Assembly (NCBI GenBank): GCA_021769525.1
Contig: JAETSQ010000008.1
Coordinates: 1 to 64,000 of the forward strand
Length of the DNA stretch: 64,000 nucleotides
Direction: 5' to 3'
Source: Oscillospiraceae bacterium
GTDB lineage: Bacteria > Bacillota > Clostridia > Oscillospirales > Ruminococcaceae
Shown: positions 21,107 to 30,155 of the stretch, piece after piece
How the letters are laid out: each line of letters begins with the position of its first letter
Numbering within the stretch: position 1 is the stretch's first letter
The notes under the pieces: model-generated
Database searches by the model: none
What the model saw: only the letters and a program-made list of their open reading frames with translations
What the model was told of the DNA's origin: nothing
Translations under genes and position numbers: made by a program

Positions 21107-21690
21107 TGAGGTGTATCCTCCTTATTCTCATTCTCTTCACTCCCGCCGGACAGCAGCTCCTGGGTGTTCTCCGCGAGGTATTCCCGCAGGAACCGGAGCA
21201 CCTCCGGGGAATCCAGGGGCATATCCTCCAGGATCTCCCGGAACTGGCGGGTGTCCATCACCATCTCCCGGCCGTCCTTGCGGCGGGTGTACACCCAGTC
21301 GATCGAGGGGTTGCACTGGACCAGGGCGGCGATGGTGCCGTTCATATCCCCCAGGGGCATCCGGTCGATATTGGTCAGCCCAAAGGTGGCTGTGACCGTC
21401 GTCCCTTTCCCCACCTCGCTTTGGATGGTCAGGTCCCCGCCGGTGAGCTGGGCCGCCATCCGGAAGAAGGGGATCCCCAGCCCCACCTTGCGGGTGGTGC
21501 GGGTGGTGTAAAAGGGGTCGATGACCGTCTTTACCTGCTCCGGGGTCATTCCCTTGCCGTCATCCCGGATGACGATGGTGAGGCGGTCGGCGGCGGTGTC
21601 CTCCTCCACGGTGATCTGCACCAGGGAGGCGTTTGCCCGCACCGAGTTTTCCGCCACATCCAGGACGTTGAGGGAAAGCTCCTGCATCAT
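21103..21690 (-). CDS. HATPase_c-only (histidine kinase-like ATPase) protein in the hydrogenase operon
   Basis: VAENSVRANASLVQITVEED (N box), DDGKGM (G1), GLGIPFF (G2), GKGTTVTATF; no HisKA/DHp domain. Confidence 0.85.
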   Translation of the reverse strand: MMQELSLNVLDVAENSVRANASLVQITVEEDTAADRLTIVIRDDGKGMTPEQVKTVIDPFYTTRTTRKVGLGIPFFRMAAQLTGGDLTIQSEVGKGTTVTATFGLTNIDRMPLGDMNGTIAALVQCNPSIDWVYTRRKDGREMVMDTRQFREILEDMPLDSPEVLRFLREYLAENTQELLSGGSEENENKEDTPQ

Positions 21691-21703
21691 ACAGGGCTCC
21701 CCC

Positions 21704-22207
21704 CTACTGGGCGTCCCGGTATTTGGCCAGGATGCCGTCGATGTCATCCGGCACCAGGCGGCCGTAGACATCATCGTTGATGGTCATGACCGGGGCCAGG
21801 CCGCAGGCGCCGATGCACCGGCAGGCCTCCAGGGAGAACTCTCCGTCCGGGGTGCACTCCCCGCTGCCGATGCCCAGCTTTTCCTGGAGCTTTGCGTAGA
21901 CATCGCCGGAGCCCTTGACGTAGCAGGCGGTGCCCAGGCAGACCGAGACCTTGTAGCGGCCCTTGGGGTTGAGGGAGAACTGGGAATAGAAGGTGGCCAC
22001 CCCGTAGACCTCCTCCAGGGGGACGTTCATGGCGGTGGAGATGATCTCCATCACCTCGATGGGGAGATAGCCGTAGATTTCCTGGGCGCCCTGGAGAATG
22101 GGCATCAGAGCCCCTTCCTGCTCATGGAGCTTTTCAATGAGAGCCCGGAGCTCCCGCTCCTGGTTCTCGGTCCCCTGAAAGGGGAGCTTGCAGACACGGC
22201 TGGACAT
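21704..22207 (-). CDS. NuoE-like 2Fe-2S subunit (HndA/HydC type)
   Basis: VYGVATFYSQFSLNPKGRYKVSVCLGTACYVKGS; LEACRCIGACGLAPVM. Confidence 0.94.
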   Translation of the reverse strand: MSSRVCKLPFQGTENQERELRALIEKLHEQEGALMPILQGAQEIYGYLPIEVMEIISTAMNVPLEEVYGVATFYSQFSLNPKGRYKVSVCLGTACYVKGSGDVYAKLQEKLGIGSGECTPDGEFSLEACRCIGACGLAPVMTINDDVYGRLVPDDIDGILAKYRDAQ

Positions 22208-22429
22208 TTTTCTCGCGTTCCTCCTTCTTTCGTACCGTAGCCTCTTTCGCCGCCCGTCCCGTACTCCTCCAAAAGCATCCCGGACATCCGCCCAAGGGGC
22301 GATCTGCCAAAGCGGGAAGCGGCTTTTCCATATGATTGATATTATTATAACATGGCTTTTTCCGGATTTCTATAGGGGAAGGGGTTTTCCGCAAAATTTT
22401 CCATGGAGCAAAAGCTGATCTGGGGTTTC

Positions 22430-22800
22430 ACCCCAGCCCCCACTTCTTTTTCTCACTCGTGAGAAAAAGAAGCAAAAAGAACGCCCGGACTTCGTCCGGT
22501 TTTCGCCCTACACGGAGCGGGGACAGGCCCCGCTCCTTACCTTTGTGCAAGGCGCAAGGGAGTGCCTGGAGTCTTAGGCGAACTCCCTCCGTCAGCCTAC
22601 GGCTGACACCTCCCTCAGAGAGGGAGGCTTTGGCCGAAGGCCCGCAAAAGTTTCGGTCAAGCCTTTTCAAAGGCTTGCGGTTTCCAAAGGCAGAGCCTTT
22701 GGCCGCCTTCCGCAGAAGGCGGAACACCTCTCCGGAGGGCGCATTTTACTTTGGCATGCCTTCGGCAACGTGGCCTACGGCCAACCTTTCTTTTTGCAAG
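22430..22800. repeat. Mosaic intergenic repeat copy
   Basis: cttctttttctcactcgtgagaaaaagaagc, cggacttcgtccggttttcgccctacacggagcgggg, caaggcgcaagggagtgcctggagtc, cctccctcagagagggagg. Confidence 0.7.
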
Positions 22801-22841
22801 AAAAAAAGAAAGGTGGAAGCCTTGCGCTCCCCACCGAGGGA

Positions 22842-22932
22842 GGGCGCAGAACAGAAGAAGGTTGGGTCTTTTGGTGACAAACGGCGAAAGCCGTTTGGAG
22901 CTGAAAAGCCCAACCAACTGGTTTCTGCGCCC
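22842..22932. other. Long nested hairpin (candidate structured RNA or palindromic repeat unit)
   Basis: gggcgcagaa...ttctgcgccc outer stem; ggttgggtctttt...aaaagcccaacc middle; acaaacggcgaaagccgtttgg apical. Confidence 0.5.
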
Positions 22933-22947
22933 GAACGGACTACCCAT

Positions 22948-22976
22948 CAAAAACACCCCAGTGGGGTGTTTTTGAG
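22948..22976. terminator. Bidirectional terminator-like hairpin
   Basis: tcaaaaacaccccagtggggtgtttttga perfect palindrome with A/T flanks. Confidence 0.7.
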
Positions 22977-23052
22977 ACCGCAAAAAAGCCGCCCTATTGC
23001 TGAGGCGGCCCTGTGGCTGCTGAAAGCTGAAAAGGGGGGCGGAAACAGGCCC

Positions 23053-23967
23053 TCACTCCACCGGCTGCGGCGCGATGAAGCACCGGCGGTAAACGTGGTC
23101 CTCCACCCCGGTCATGCCGTAGAAGGCGAAGTTCGTCAGCAGGCGCTGCATACTGTAGACGTAGTAGCCGTCCTGGTTGTGGTCGGTGTCGTCGGAGGGA
23201 TCCGCCAGGATCACCACATCGTCCCAGGGGTCCACGGTGCCCATGCTGTCGTAGCCGATGACCACCTGCCAGTGGCCCCCCCGGTCGTTCCAGCCGATGA
23301 TGGTGGGGATGCCCTTTTCCACATTGGTCTGGAGCATCAGCTCGTTGATGGAGTTGACCCGCTTGCCGTAGTCGTAGGTGGTCTTCAGCTCAAATCCCCC
23401 CACCTTCTGGAAGATCTCCATCATCTGGTCCAGGCAGAGGCCGCCGTGCACATCCGCGTGGCTGGTGGCAAGCTCCGCCAGAGACTTTTCGTTCCAGTCC
23501 CCCAGCTTGCCGTAGTAATCCAGCACCATCACCACACAGGCGGGGCCGCAGGTGTCCTGGGAGGTCTGCTGGTAGGTGCGGAAATTGGGGAGGAGCAGGA
23601 GGGTCTCGGTGGGTTTGGCGTTATAAAAATCGATGTTGCAGAAGTAGGGGGAGCCCTGGTGGTCCCCCAGCCGCTCCCGGTCCTTTGTCCCCTGGTCCAG
23701 CACCGCGCCGGCGGGGATCTTCATCTCGTCGGTGTAGTTTTCCCTGGGCTGGTCTTCCAGGGCCAGGACGGAGCGATCCGGCCCGTCTTCTTCTTCGCCG
23801 GCCCAGGGGTCCTCTTCCTCCCCGCCGTCCGCCCAGGGGTCCTCCTCCCTGGGGAAGGAAAATTCCGGCAGCGCCCCGCCGGAAAGCTGCCAGGCAAAAA
23901 GCCCGGCGAAAAGCAGCGTGGTGCAGAGAAAAAGGGCCATCAGCCGCTTTGCGGTGGTGAGTGTCAT
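23053..23967 (-). CDS. Secreted C39-like (papain-fold) peptidase
   Basis: Signal peptide; QTSQDTCGPACVVMVLDYYG (Cys) and RGGHWQVVIGYD (His); acidic EEDPWA repeats after the signal. Confidence 0.8.
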   Translation of the reverse strand: MTLTTAKRLMALFLCTTLLFAGLFAWQLSGGALPEFSFPREEDPWADGGEEEDPWAGEEEDGPDRSVLALEDQPRENYTDEMKIPAGAVLDQGTKDRERLGDHQGSPYFCNIDFYNAKPTETLLLLPNFRTYQQTSQDTCGPACVVMVLDYYGKLGDWNEKSLAELATSHADVHGGLCLDQMMEIFQKVGGFELKTTYDYGKRVNSINELMLQTNVEKGIPTIIGWNDRGGHWQVVIGYDSMGTVDPWDDVVILADPSDDTDHNQDGYYVYSMQRLLTNFAFYGMTGVEDHVYRRCFIAPQPVE

Positions 23968-24170
23968 GGTCGGTCCCTCCTTGGCCGGCCCGGCCTCTTC
24001 GCCGGCCGGTATTTTTCTTGCGCCCGATTATCATTATAGGGCCGGCCCCGGTGGATGTCAAGGCGCGGGGAGGGAGCGGGGAGCGGGCCCTCTTGCCGGC
24101 GGCGGTCCCTTCCAAAAAGCCATGGGCCTTTCCAAAGGGGATATTTCCTGCAAAAATGCGGAGTTGAGCC

Positions 24171-24199
24171 TTGACTTCGCCGGACAGGTGTGGTATAGT
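24171..24199 (+). promoter_or_regulatory. Sigma-70 promoter (TTGACT-N17-TATAGT) for rpmG-secE-nusG
   Basis: Strong consensus with 17 bp spacer, ~140 bp upstream of rpmG. Confidence 0.75.
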
Positions 24200-24341
24200 G
24201 ATACTACCTCTCGGAGAGGGTTCTTTTTTTGTGCGCCCGAAAGGCCGCAAAGGGGGGAGCGCCTCTCAATACGCAAGAGGGAGGCAAACTAGGGCCCTGC
24301 CGGGTAAACCGCCGGGGCGGCCACGATTAGGAGGTGCCGAT

Positions 24342-24491
24342 ATGCGAGTGAAGATCGTTCTGGCCTGCACAGAGTGCAAGCAGCGCAACTACAACACCAA
24401 GAAGAACAAGAAAAACGATCCGGACAGGCTGGAGATGAAGAAGTACTGCCGCTTCTGCCGGAAGCACACCGTCCACAAGGAAACCAAGTAA
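24342..24491 (+). CDS. rpmG: Ribosomal protein bL33
   Basis: [49 protein letters not shown]. Confidence 0.97.
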   Translation: MRVKIVLACTECKQRNYNTKKNKKNDPDRLEMKKYCRFCRKHTVHKETK

Positions 24492-24506
24492 GGAGGGCTG
24501 ACGAGT

Positions 24507-24722
24507 ATGGCAGGTACCGAAAAGAAACCCGGCTTCTTCGCCAGGATCTCCCGTTCCCTGCGGGATATGCGGGGGGAGCTGAAGAAGGTCGTCTGGCCCA
24601 GCAAAAAGCAGATCCTCAACAACACCCTGGTGGTGCTGGCCGCCATCCTGATCTCCGCGGTCTTCATCGGCGGGCTGGATGCCATCCTGGGCGCCGTGAT
24701 CCGTACCGCCCTGGGGGGCTGA
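24507..24722 (+). CDS. secE: Preprotein translocase subunit SecE
   Basis: DMRGELKKVVWPSKKQILNNT, one TM helix, position between rpmG and nusG. Confidence 0.95.
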   Translation: MAGTEKKPGFFARISRSLRDMRGELKKVVWPSKKQILNNTLVVLAAILISAVFIGGLDAILGAVIRTALGG

Positions 24723-24757
24723 CACCTGAACCGCGGGTAAAGAGGGGAGTGTGAAAA

Positions 24758-25279
24758 ATGGCAGACGAAGCAAAATGGTATGTGGTCCACACCTACTCCG
24801 GGTATGAGAACAAGGTGGCGGACAGCATCGTGAACGCGGTGGAAAACCGCCAGCTCCATGACCTCATCCACGAGGTGAAGATCCCCACCGAGATGGTGAC
24901 CGAGATCAAGGACAACCAGAAGAAGGAAGTGGAGCGAAAACTCTTCCCCAGCTACGTCCTGGTGAAGATGATCATGACCGATGACAGCTGGTATGTGGTC
25001 CGCAATATCCGGGGCGTCACCGGCTTCGTAGGCCCCGGCTCCAAGCCGGTCCCCCTCACCGAGGCGGAGATCGCCCGCTTTGGGGTGGAGACCCGCACCA
25101 CCGAGGTAAACTACGCCGTGGGGGACAGCGTCATGGTCTCCGGCGGCTACATGGAGGGCTTTGTGGGGGTGGTGGATTCCATCGACCTGGACAAGGGCCT
25201 GGTGCGTGTCACCGTCTCCATGATGGGCAAGGAAGTACCGGTGGAGCTGGAGCTCACCCAGGTACAGCCCCTGGGATAA
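24758..25279 (+). CDS. nusG: Transcription termination/antitermination protein NusG
   Basis: AKWYVVHTYSGYENKV, LFPSYVLVKM, RGVTGFVGPGSKPVPL. Confidence 0.97.
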   Translation: MADEAKWYVVHTYSGYENKVADSIVNAVENRQLHDLIHEVKIPTEMVTEIKDNQKKEVERKLFPSYVLVKMIMTDDSWYVVRNIRGVTGFVGPGSKPVPLTEAEIARFGVETRTTEVNYAVGDSVMVSGGYMEGFVGVVDSIDLDKGLVRVTVSMMGKEVPVELELTQVQPLG

Positions 25280-25417
25280 GGTATCCCGAAGAGAAGAGAA
25301 AACGCGCCCCCCAGGGAATGGGGCGGCGCATCCGTGGGAGGGGGCGGCGGCTCCCCAGCATAGGAGAGAGTCCCCGCTACCCGCTAAACATTACCACTTT
25401 TTGGAGGTGCATTTCTT

Positions 25418-25843
25418 ATGGCACAGAAAGTAGTTGGCTACATCAAACTTCAGATCCCCGCCGGCAAGGCGACTCCGGCCCCCCCGGTGGGCCCCGCCCT
25501 GGGCCAGCACGGGGTGAACATCATGGCTTTCACCAAGGAGTTCAATGAGCGTACCAAGAACGACGTGGGCCTCATCATCCCGGTGGTCATCACCGTCTAC
25601 GCGGACCGCTCCTTCACCTTTGTCACCAAGACCCCCCCTGCCGCCGTCCTCATCAAGAAGGCCCTCGGTCTGGAGAGCGCCTCCGGCGCCCCCAACAAGA
25701 CCAAGGTGGGCAAGATCACCAAAGCCCAGATTCAGAAGATCGCCGAGACCAAGATGCCCGACCTGAACGCCGGCAGCCTGGAAGCCGCCATGAGCATGGT
25801 GGCCGGCACCTGCCGCAGCATGGGCGTAGAGGTCGTGGACTGA
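25418..25843 (+). CDS. rplK: Ribosomal protein uL11
   Basis: [34 protein letters not shown]. Confidence 0.98.
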   Translation: MAQKVVGYIKLQIPAGKATPAPPVGPALGQHGVNIMAFTKEFNERTKNDVGLIIPVVITVYADRSFTFVTKTPPAAVLIKKALGLESASGAPNKTKVGKITKAQIQKIAETKMPDLNAGSLEAAMSMVAGTCRSMGVEVVD

Positions 25844-25906
25844 GGACCCTATTGTGGGAGGAAAAGATCCGTTTATTACCACTTGGTAGGAGGAGAATGA
25901 AGAGTT

Positions 25907-26620
25907 ATGAAACACGGAAAGAAATATGTGGAGAGCCGCAAGCTCATTGACAGCTCCACTCTTTATGACATCACCGAGGCCATCGAGCTCTGCACCAAGA
26001 CCGGCAAGGCCAAGTTCGACGAGACGGTGGAGGTCCATGTCCGCCTGGGCGTGGACAGCCGCCACGCCGACCAGCAGGTCCGCGGCGCGGTGGTGCTGCC
26101 CAACGGCACCGGCAAGAAGGTCCGGGTGCTGGTCTTTGCCAAGAACGACGCCGCCAAGGCCGCCGAGGCCGCCGGCGCGGAGTATGTGGGCGGCGAGGAG
26201 TATATGCAGAAGATCATGAATGAAAACTGGATGGACTTCGATGTGGTCATCGCCACCCCGGATATGATGGGCATCGTAGGCCGTCTGGGTAAGATCCTCG
26301 GCCCCCGCGGCTTGATGCCCAACCCCAAGGCGGGCACCGTCACCCCCGATGCCGCCAAGGCGGTCACCGAGGCCAAGGCCGGTAAGATCGAGTACCGCCT
26401 GGATAAGACCAACATCATCCACTGCCCCGTCGGCAAGGTCTCCTTCGGCGTGGAGAAGCTCCAGGAGAACTTCGATACCCTGATGGGCGCCATCATCAAG
26501 GCAAAGCCCGCCGCCTCCAAGGGCCAGTACATCCGGTCCTGCACCGTGGCCACCACCATGGGCCCCGGCGTGAAGATCAACCCCGCCCGCTTCGTGGTCA
26601 CCAGCGCCCCGGAGAAATAA
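25907..26620 (+). CDS. rplA: Ribosomal protein uL1
   Basis: [45 protein letters not shown]. Confidence 0.98.
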   Translation: MKHGKKYVESRKLIDSSTLYDITEAIELCTKTGKAKFDETVEVHVRLGVDSRHADQQVRGAVVLPNGTGKKVRVLVFAKNDAAKAAEAAGAEYVGGEEYMQKIMNENWMDFDVVIATPDMMGIVGRLGKILGPRGLMPNPKAGTVTPDAAKAVTEAKAGKIEYRLDKTNIIHCPVGKVSFGVEKLQENFDTLMGAIIKAKPAASKGQYIRSCTVATTMGPGVKINPARFVVTSAPEK

Positions 26621-26636
26621 ATTCAGTCAGATGCAA

Positions 26637-26670
26637 GCGCCCCCGCTTTTACCGCGGGGGCGCTTTTTGC
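26637..26670 (+). terminator. Rho-independent terminator after rplA
   Basis: gcgcccccgcttttaccgcgggggcgctttttg. Confidence 0.85.
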
Positions 26671-26839
26671 GAAATGAGTATATTTGATTCATTTTAAAGG
26701 AATAAGAATTTATTCTTATTCTTAAGTCATCGAATCCTGCTGATACAATAATGGAGACCGCGGGCGGTGCGGACTGCTCCGTGGCTTGGTCTTTGTTCTC
26801 CTGGGGGGATCCCCGATATGGACAACTGGAGGTATGACA

Positions 26840-27019
26840 ATGGCTGGGAATTACTACGCGCCTTTTTCGGTCCGTGTCCCGGAGGCGCTTCTGGACAAGG
26901 TCAAACAGCTGGCAAAGATGAACAAGCGCTCCGCCAACAAGCAGGTGGAGCTCATCCTGGAAAAATTTGTGGAGCAGTGGGAAGCGGAGAACGGGCCCCT
27001 GGCCCCCTGGGAGCCCTAG
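26840..27019 (+). CDS. Small Arc-like ribbon-helix-helix protein (59 aa)
   Basis: MAGNYYAPFSVRVPEALLDKVKQLAKMNKRSANKQVELILEKFVEQWEAENGPLAPWEP; Arc-like FSVRVPEALLDKVKxLAKxNKRSxNxxVELILEKF; RBS ggagg. Confidence 0.75.
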   Translation: MAGNYYAPFSVRVPEALLDKVKQLAKMNKRSANKQVELILEKFVEQWEAENGPLAPWEP

Positions 27020-27021
27020 CC

Positions 27022-29115
27022 GTGAGGCGGCCTCTCTTTTGCTTTTCCGTCCTGTTTCTGGCCCAGCTGGCCCTTGCCCTGGGCCGGGGAGGATCGCCTA
27101 GGCTGACGGTGGCCTGCGCTGTCCTCCTTTTTGCTGTCTGCCTTCGGGACGGAAGGCGGCGGAGGCAGCTGCTCCTTTGCGGCGGACTTTCCCTGTTGCT
27201 GGTGTTCTTGGTGACCGGGAGCTTCCAAAAGCGGCTGGCGGACTGGCAGGCCCTGGAGGGGGCGACGGTGGACTTCACCGGCTGGGCGGGCCAGGAGGAC
27301 CCCTATGCCCAGGACCGGGGGACGGTCCACGCCACCGTGCGGTGGGAGGGGGACAGCCGGAGGACCCTCCTGGAGCTGCGGGGGCTGGGGGATGAGCTTC
27401 GCCCCGGCCAGTGGATCGCCGGGAGGGTGCTGGTGCTGTCGGCGCGGGAGGACGGGGATGCCCTGGGAGGTATTTCCCTCTTTGGCCGGGTGGAGGGGAC
27501 GGTGGAGCCGATCCCCCCGCCGGAGGGGCTGCACCCCCTTCCCCGTCTGGCGGCCCTCCGCCAGGAACTTTCCCAGGCGGTCTGGGAGGAGCGGCCGGGG
27601 GACGCCGCCGCCGTGACAGCCGCCATCCTCTTTTCCCGCCAGGGGCTCCTCTCCCAGGAGGCCCTGACCCGGATCGACCGGGCCGGGATGCGCCATCTGC
27701 TGGTGGTCTCCGGCCTGCACCTCTCCATCGCCGTGGGGTGGCTCCGGGGGCTCCGCCGCCTGGGGCTGGGGGAACGGGCCGGCTCTTTATCGGCTCTGGC
27801 GGGGGTGTGGCTGCTGGCGGGGCTGGCGGGCTTTTCCGTCTCGGTGCTGCGGGCGGCCGTCATGACCAGCCTGGCCCTCCTGGCGCGGCTGTGCTGGGCC
27901 AGGGCGGACAGCCTCACCTCCCTGGGGGCGGCGGCCCTGCTCCTGGCCCTGGCCTCCCCGCCGGTGATCCTCCGGGCCGGGTTTCAGCTCACCTTTGCCG
28001 CCACCCTGGGCCTTCTGCTGGGGCTGGAGCCCCTGCTGGCCCTGGCGCAGAGCCTTTGGGAGGGGCGCTTTGGCTCCCTGGGCCGGGGTCCCCGCTGGGT
28101 TCTGGAGGGGATGTCCGGCTCCTTTTGCGCCCAGCTGGGAGCCGCCCCGGTGCTGGCGGCCCACTTCGGATACTTCACCCCCTGGGGGCTGTTCACCGGT
28201 TTTCTGGCCCTCCCCCTGGTGATGGGGGTGCTGCTGACGGGCTGGGCCGGGGCGGTGCTCACCCAGGCGGGGGATTTTTTTGCCCCCGCGGCCTCCCTGC
28301 TGCTGGCCTGTGCCCGGATGCTGTCCGGAGGTTTCCTGTTCCTGGCGGAGGCAGCGGGCGCCCTTCCCGGCGCCGTCCTCCCGGTGCTCCTCCCCTGGCA
28401 GCTGGCCCTCTGTGTGCTGGTCCCGGCGGAGGTCCTGGGGTGGCTGCTGCTCCGCCCGCGCCTGCGGCGGAGCCAGTCCGGACGCCTTTTCCTCTGGGGC
28501 CTGGCGGGCCTGGTCCTCTCCCTCTGCTACGCCGGGCTCTACTACCGGGGCGGGGCCCTGATCTCCGCCAACGGGGAGACCGGGGCGGTGGTCATTGCCG
28601 CCCCCGGCGGGACGGTGGTGCTGGCGGAAGGCGGGGAGGGCTGGCAGCGGCGGATGCTCACCAGTCAGCTGGAGCGCTGCCAGGGATCGGGGCCGCTGGT
28701 GCTGGTCTGCTCCTGGGACACCGATTTCAACGGCATCCTCGCCCTTCGGCAGGAGCTTTCCCCCGCCGTGACCCTTGTGCCGGAGGGGGAGCTTGCCCTC
28801 CTCCGGGCGCAGTCCTCCGCGGTCTTCCTCCCCCTGGGGGAGGAGCCGCTGGAGGTGCTGCCGGGGGTCCGGGTGGCCTGTCCCCTTCCCCAGCTGGTCT
28901 CGGTGGAAACAAACGGCAGAAAATTGCTGAAATCCTGGGCGGGATATGGTATAATAAATGAATCCGGCATCCCCCCGGACGGGGACCTCCTGGTGGACCC
29001 GGATGGAAGGGTGTATCCCCTGGCCCCGGAGCTGCGCCCCGGAAGGCTCCCCACGGGGGATACCAACCTGATACTGAAACCGGATACTGAAAAAGGAGAG
29101 CGGGTGAAGGGATGA
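27022..29115 (+). CDS. comEC: ComEC/Rec2-family competence protein (GTG start), C-terminal domain degenerate
   Basis: Competence domain motif MRHLLVVSGLHLSIAVGWLRGLRR; multi-TM; DUF4131-like N-terminus. Confidence 0.85.
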   Translation: MRRPLFCFSVLFLAQLALALGRGGSPRLTVACAVLLFAVCLRDGRRRRQLLLCGGLSLLLVFLVTGSFQKRLADWQALEGATVDFTGWAGQEDPYAQDRGTVHATVRWEGDSRRTLLELRGLGDELRPGQWIAGRVLVLSAREDGDALGGISLFGRVEGTVEPIPPPEGLHPLPRLAALRQELSQAVWEERPGDAAAVTAAILFSRQGLLSQEALTRIDRAGMRHLLVVSGLHLSIAVGWLRGLRRLGLGERAGSLSALAGVWLLAGLAGFSVSVLRAAVMTSLALLARLCWARADSLTSLGAAALLLALASPPVILRAGFQLTFAATLGLLLGLEPLLALAQSLWEGRFGSLGRGPRWVLEGMSGSFCAQLGAAPVLAAHFGYFTPWGLFTGFLALPLVMGVLLTGWAGAVLTQAGDFFAPAASLLLACARMLSGGFLFLAEAAGALPGAVLPVLLPWQLALCVLVPAEVLGWLLLRPRLRRSQSGRLFLWGLAGLVLSLCYAGLYYRGGALISANGETGAVVIAAPGGTVVLAEGGEGWQRRMLTSQLERCQGSGPLVLVCSWDTDFNGILALRQELSPAVTLVPEGELALLRAQSSAVFLPLGEEPLEVLPGVRVACPLPQLVSVETNGRKLLKSWAGYGIINESGIPPDGDLLVDPDGRVYPLAPELRPGRLPTGDTNLILKPDTEKGERVKG

Positions 29116-30155
29116 TCCTGGCGGGCCCAAATCAGCTGGACACCATGATGAAGGACGGCAGCCTGCCGGGGCTGCTGCTCCTGTGGGGGGAGGACGCTCC
29201 CCTCATCGCCGGATACCAGCGGCGGCTGGAGCGGTGGGCGGTCACCGCCTTCCCGGATTTCAACCGCTCCCGGTACGACGGCCGCTTCCCCCTGGATCTG
29301 GACGCCCTGGGGGACGCGGTCCGCTCCCTCCCCATGATGGCCCCCCGGCGCTTCGTGCTGGTGGACGACCTGGACGCGAACCTCCTTTCCGCCGTCGGTC
29401 TGGAAAAATTCCGGCAGCTGGCGGAGGAGCGCCCGGAGGAGACGCTGCTGGTGGTCACCATGCGCAGTGTTCTCCCCGACCTGAAAAAGAAGGGGAGCAA
29501 GGGGGCGAAGCTCTTTGACCTCTGCGACCGGTTCGGGGGGGTCTGCCGCTTCCAGAAGCCCACCGGCACCGCGGCGGTGCAGCGGACGGCATCGGCGGCG
29601 GAAAAGGCCGGCAGCTCCATCAGCCGGGAGGCGGCTCAACTGCTGGCGGAATACTGCGGCCGGGATCCCCAGCGGATGCTCACCGAGGTGCAGAAGCTGG
29701 CGGCCCACTCCCCGGAGGGCATCACCCCGGAGGACGTCCGCGCCCTGGTGGCCCCGGTGACCGAGGCGCGGGTCTTCGACCTCCCGGATAAGATCATCGC
29801 CGGGGACTACACCGCCGCCATGGCCGCGGTCAACGACCTGATCTTCCTCCGGGAAAGCCCGGTGACCATCCTCTCCATCCTCTCCATGGCCTTTGTGGAC
29901 CTGTACCGGGCCGCCGTGGCCCGGAGGGCGGGCATCCCGGACGCCGAGGCGAAGAAGGCCTTCGGCTACGGCGGCAGCGGCTTCCGCTACGACAAGGGGG
30001 TGCAGAACCAGCGAAAATTCTCCCTCCCCGCCCTGGAGCGGATCCTGGAGCTGCTGGCGGAGACCGACGGGCGGATGAAGACCGCGGGGCCGGACCCCAG
30101 GGTGATCCTGGAGACCACCGTGGCGGAGATCTTCCGGGAAATGGAGGGGGCCTGA
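29112..30155 (+). CDS. holA: DNA polymerase III delta subunit
   Basis: LLLWGEDAPLIAGYQRRLE, GRDPQRMLTEVQKLAAHS, VFDLPDKIIAGDYTAAM; follows comEC. Confidence 0.9.
   Translation: MILAGPNQLDTMMKDGSLPGLLLLWGEDAPLIAGYQRRLERWAVTAFPDFNRSRYDGRFPLDLDALGDAVRSLPMMAPRRFVLVDDLDANLLSAVGLEKFRQLAEERPEETLLVVTMRSVLPDLKKKGSKGAKLFDLCDRFGGVCRFQKPTGTAAVQRTASAAEKAGSSISREAAQLLAEYCGRDPQRMLTEVQKLAAHSPEGITPEDVRALVAPVTEARVFDLPDKIIAGDYTAAMAAVNDLIFLRESPVTILSILSMAFVDLYRAAVARRAGIPDAEAKKAFGYGGSGFRYDKGVQNQRKFSLPALERILELLAETDGRMKTAGPDPRVILETTVAEIFREMEGA

Noticed and set aside
22430-22980. 526-aa ORF (22459-24039) spanning the repeat region and the C39 peptidase antisense
   Set aside because: It crosses known repeat modules, a strong hairpin and the antisense of a real CDS; composition is random-like.
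26767-27021. Upstream in-frame extension of the comEC ORF
   Set aside because: It overlaps the RHH gene in a different frame; the GTG at 27022 directly after the RHH stop is the more plausible start.
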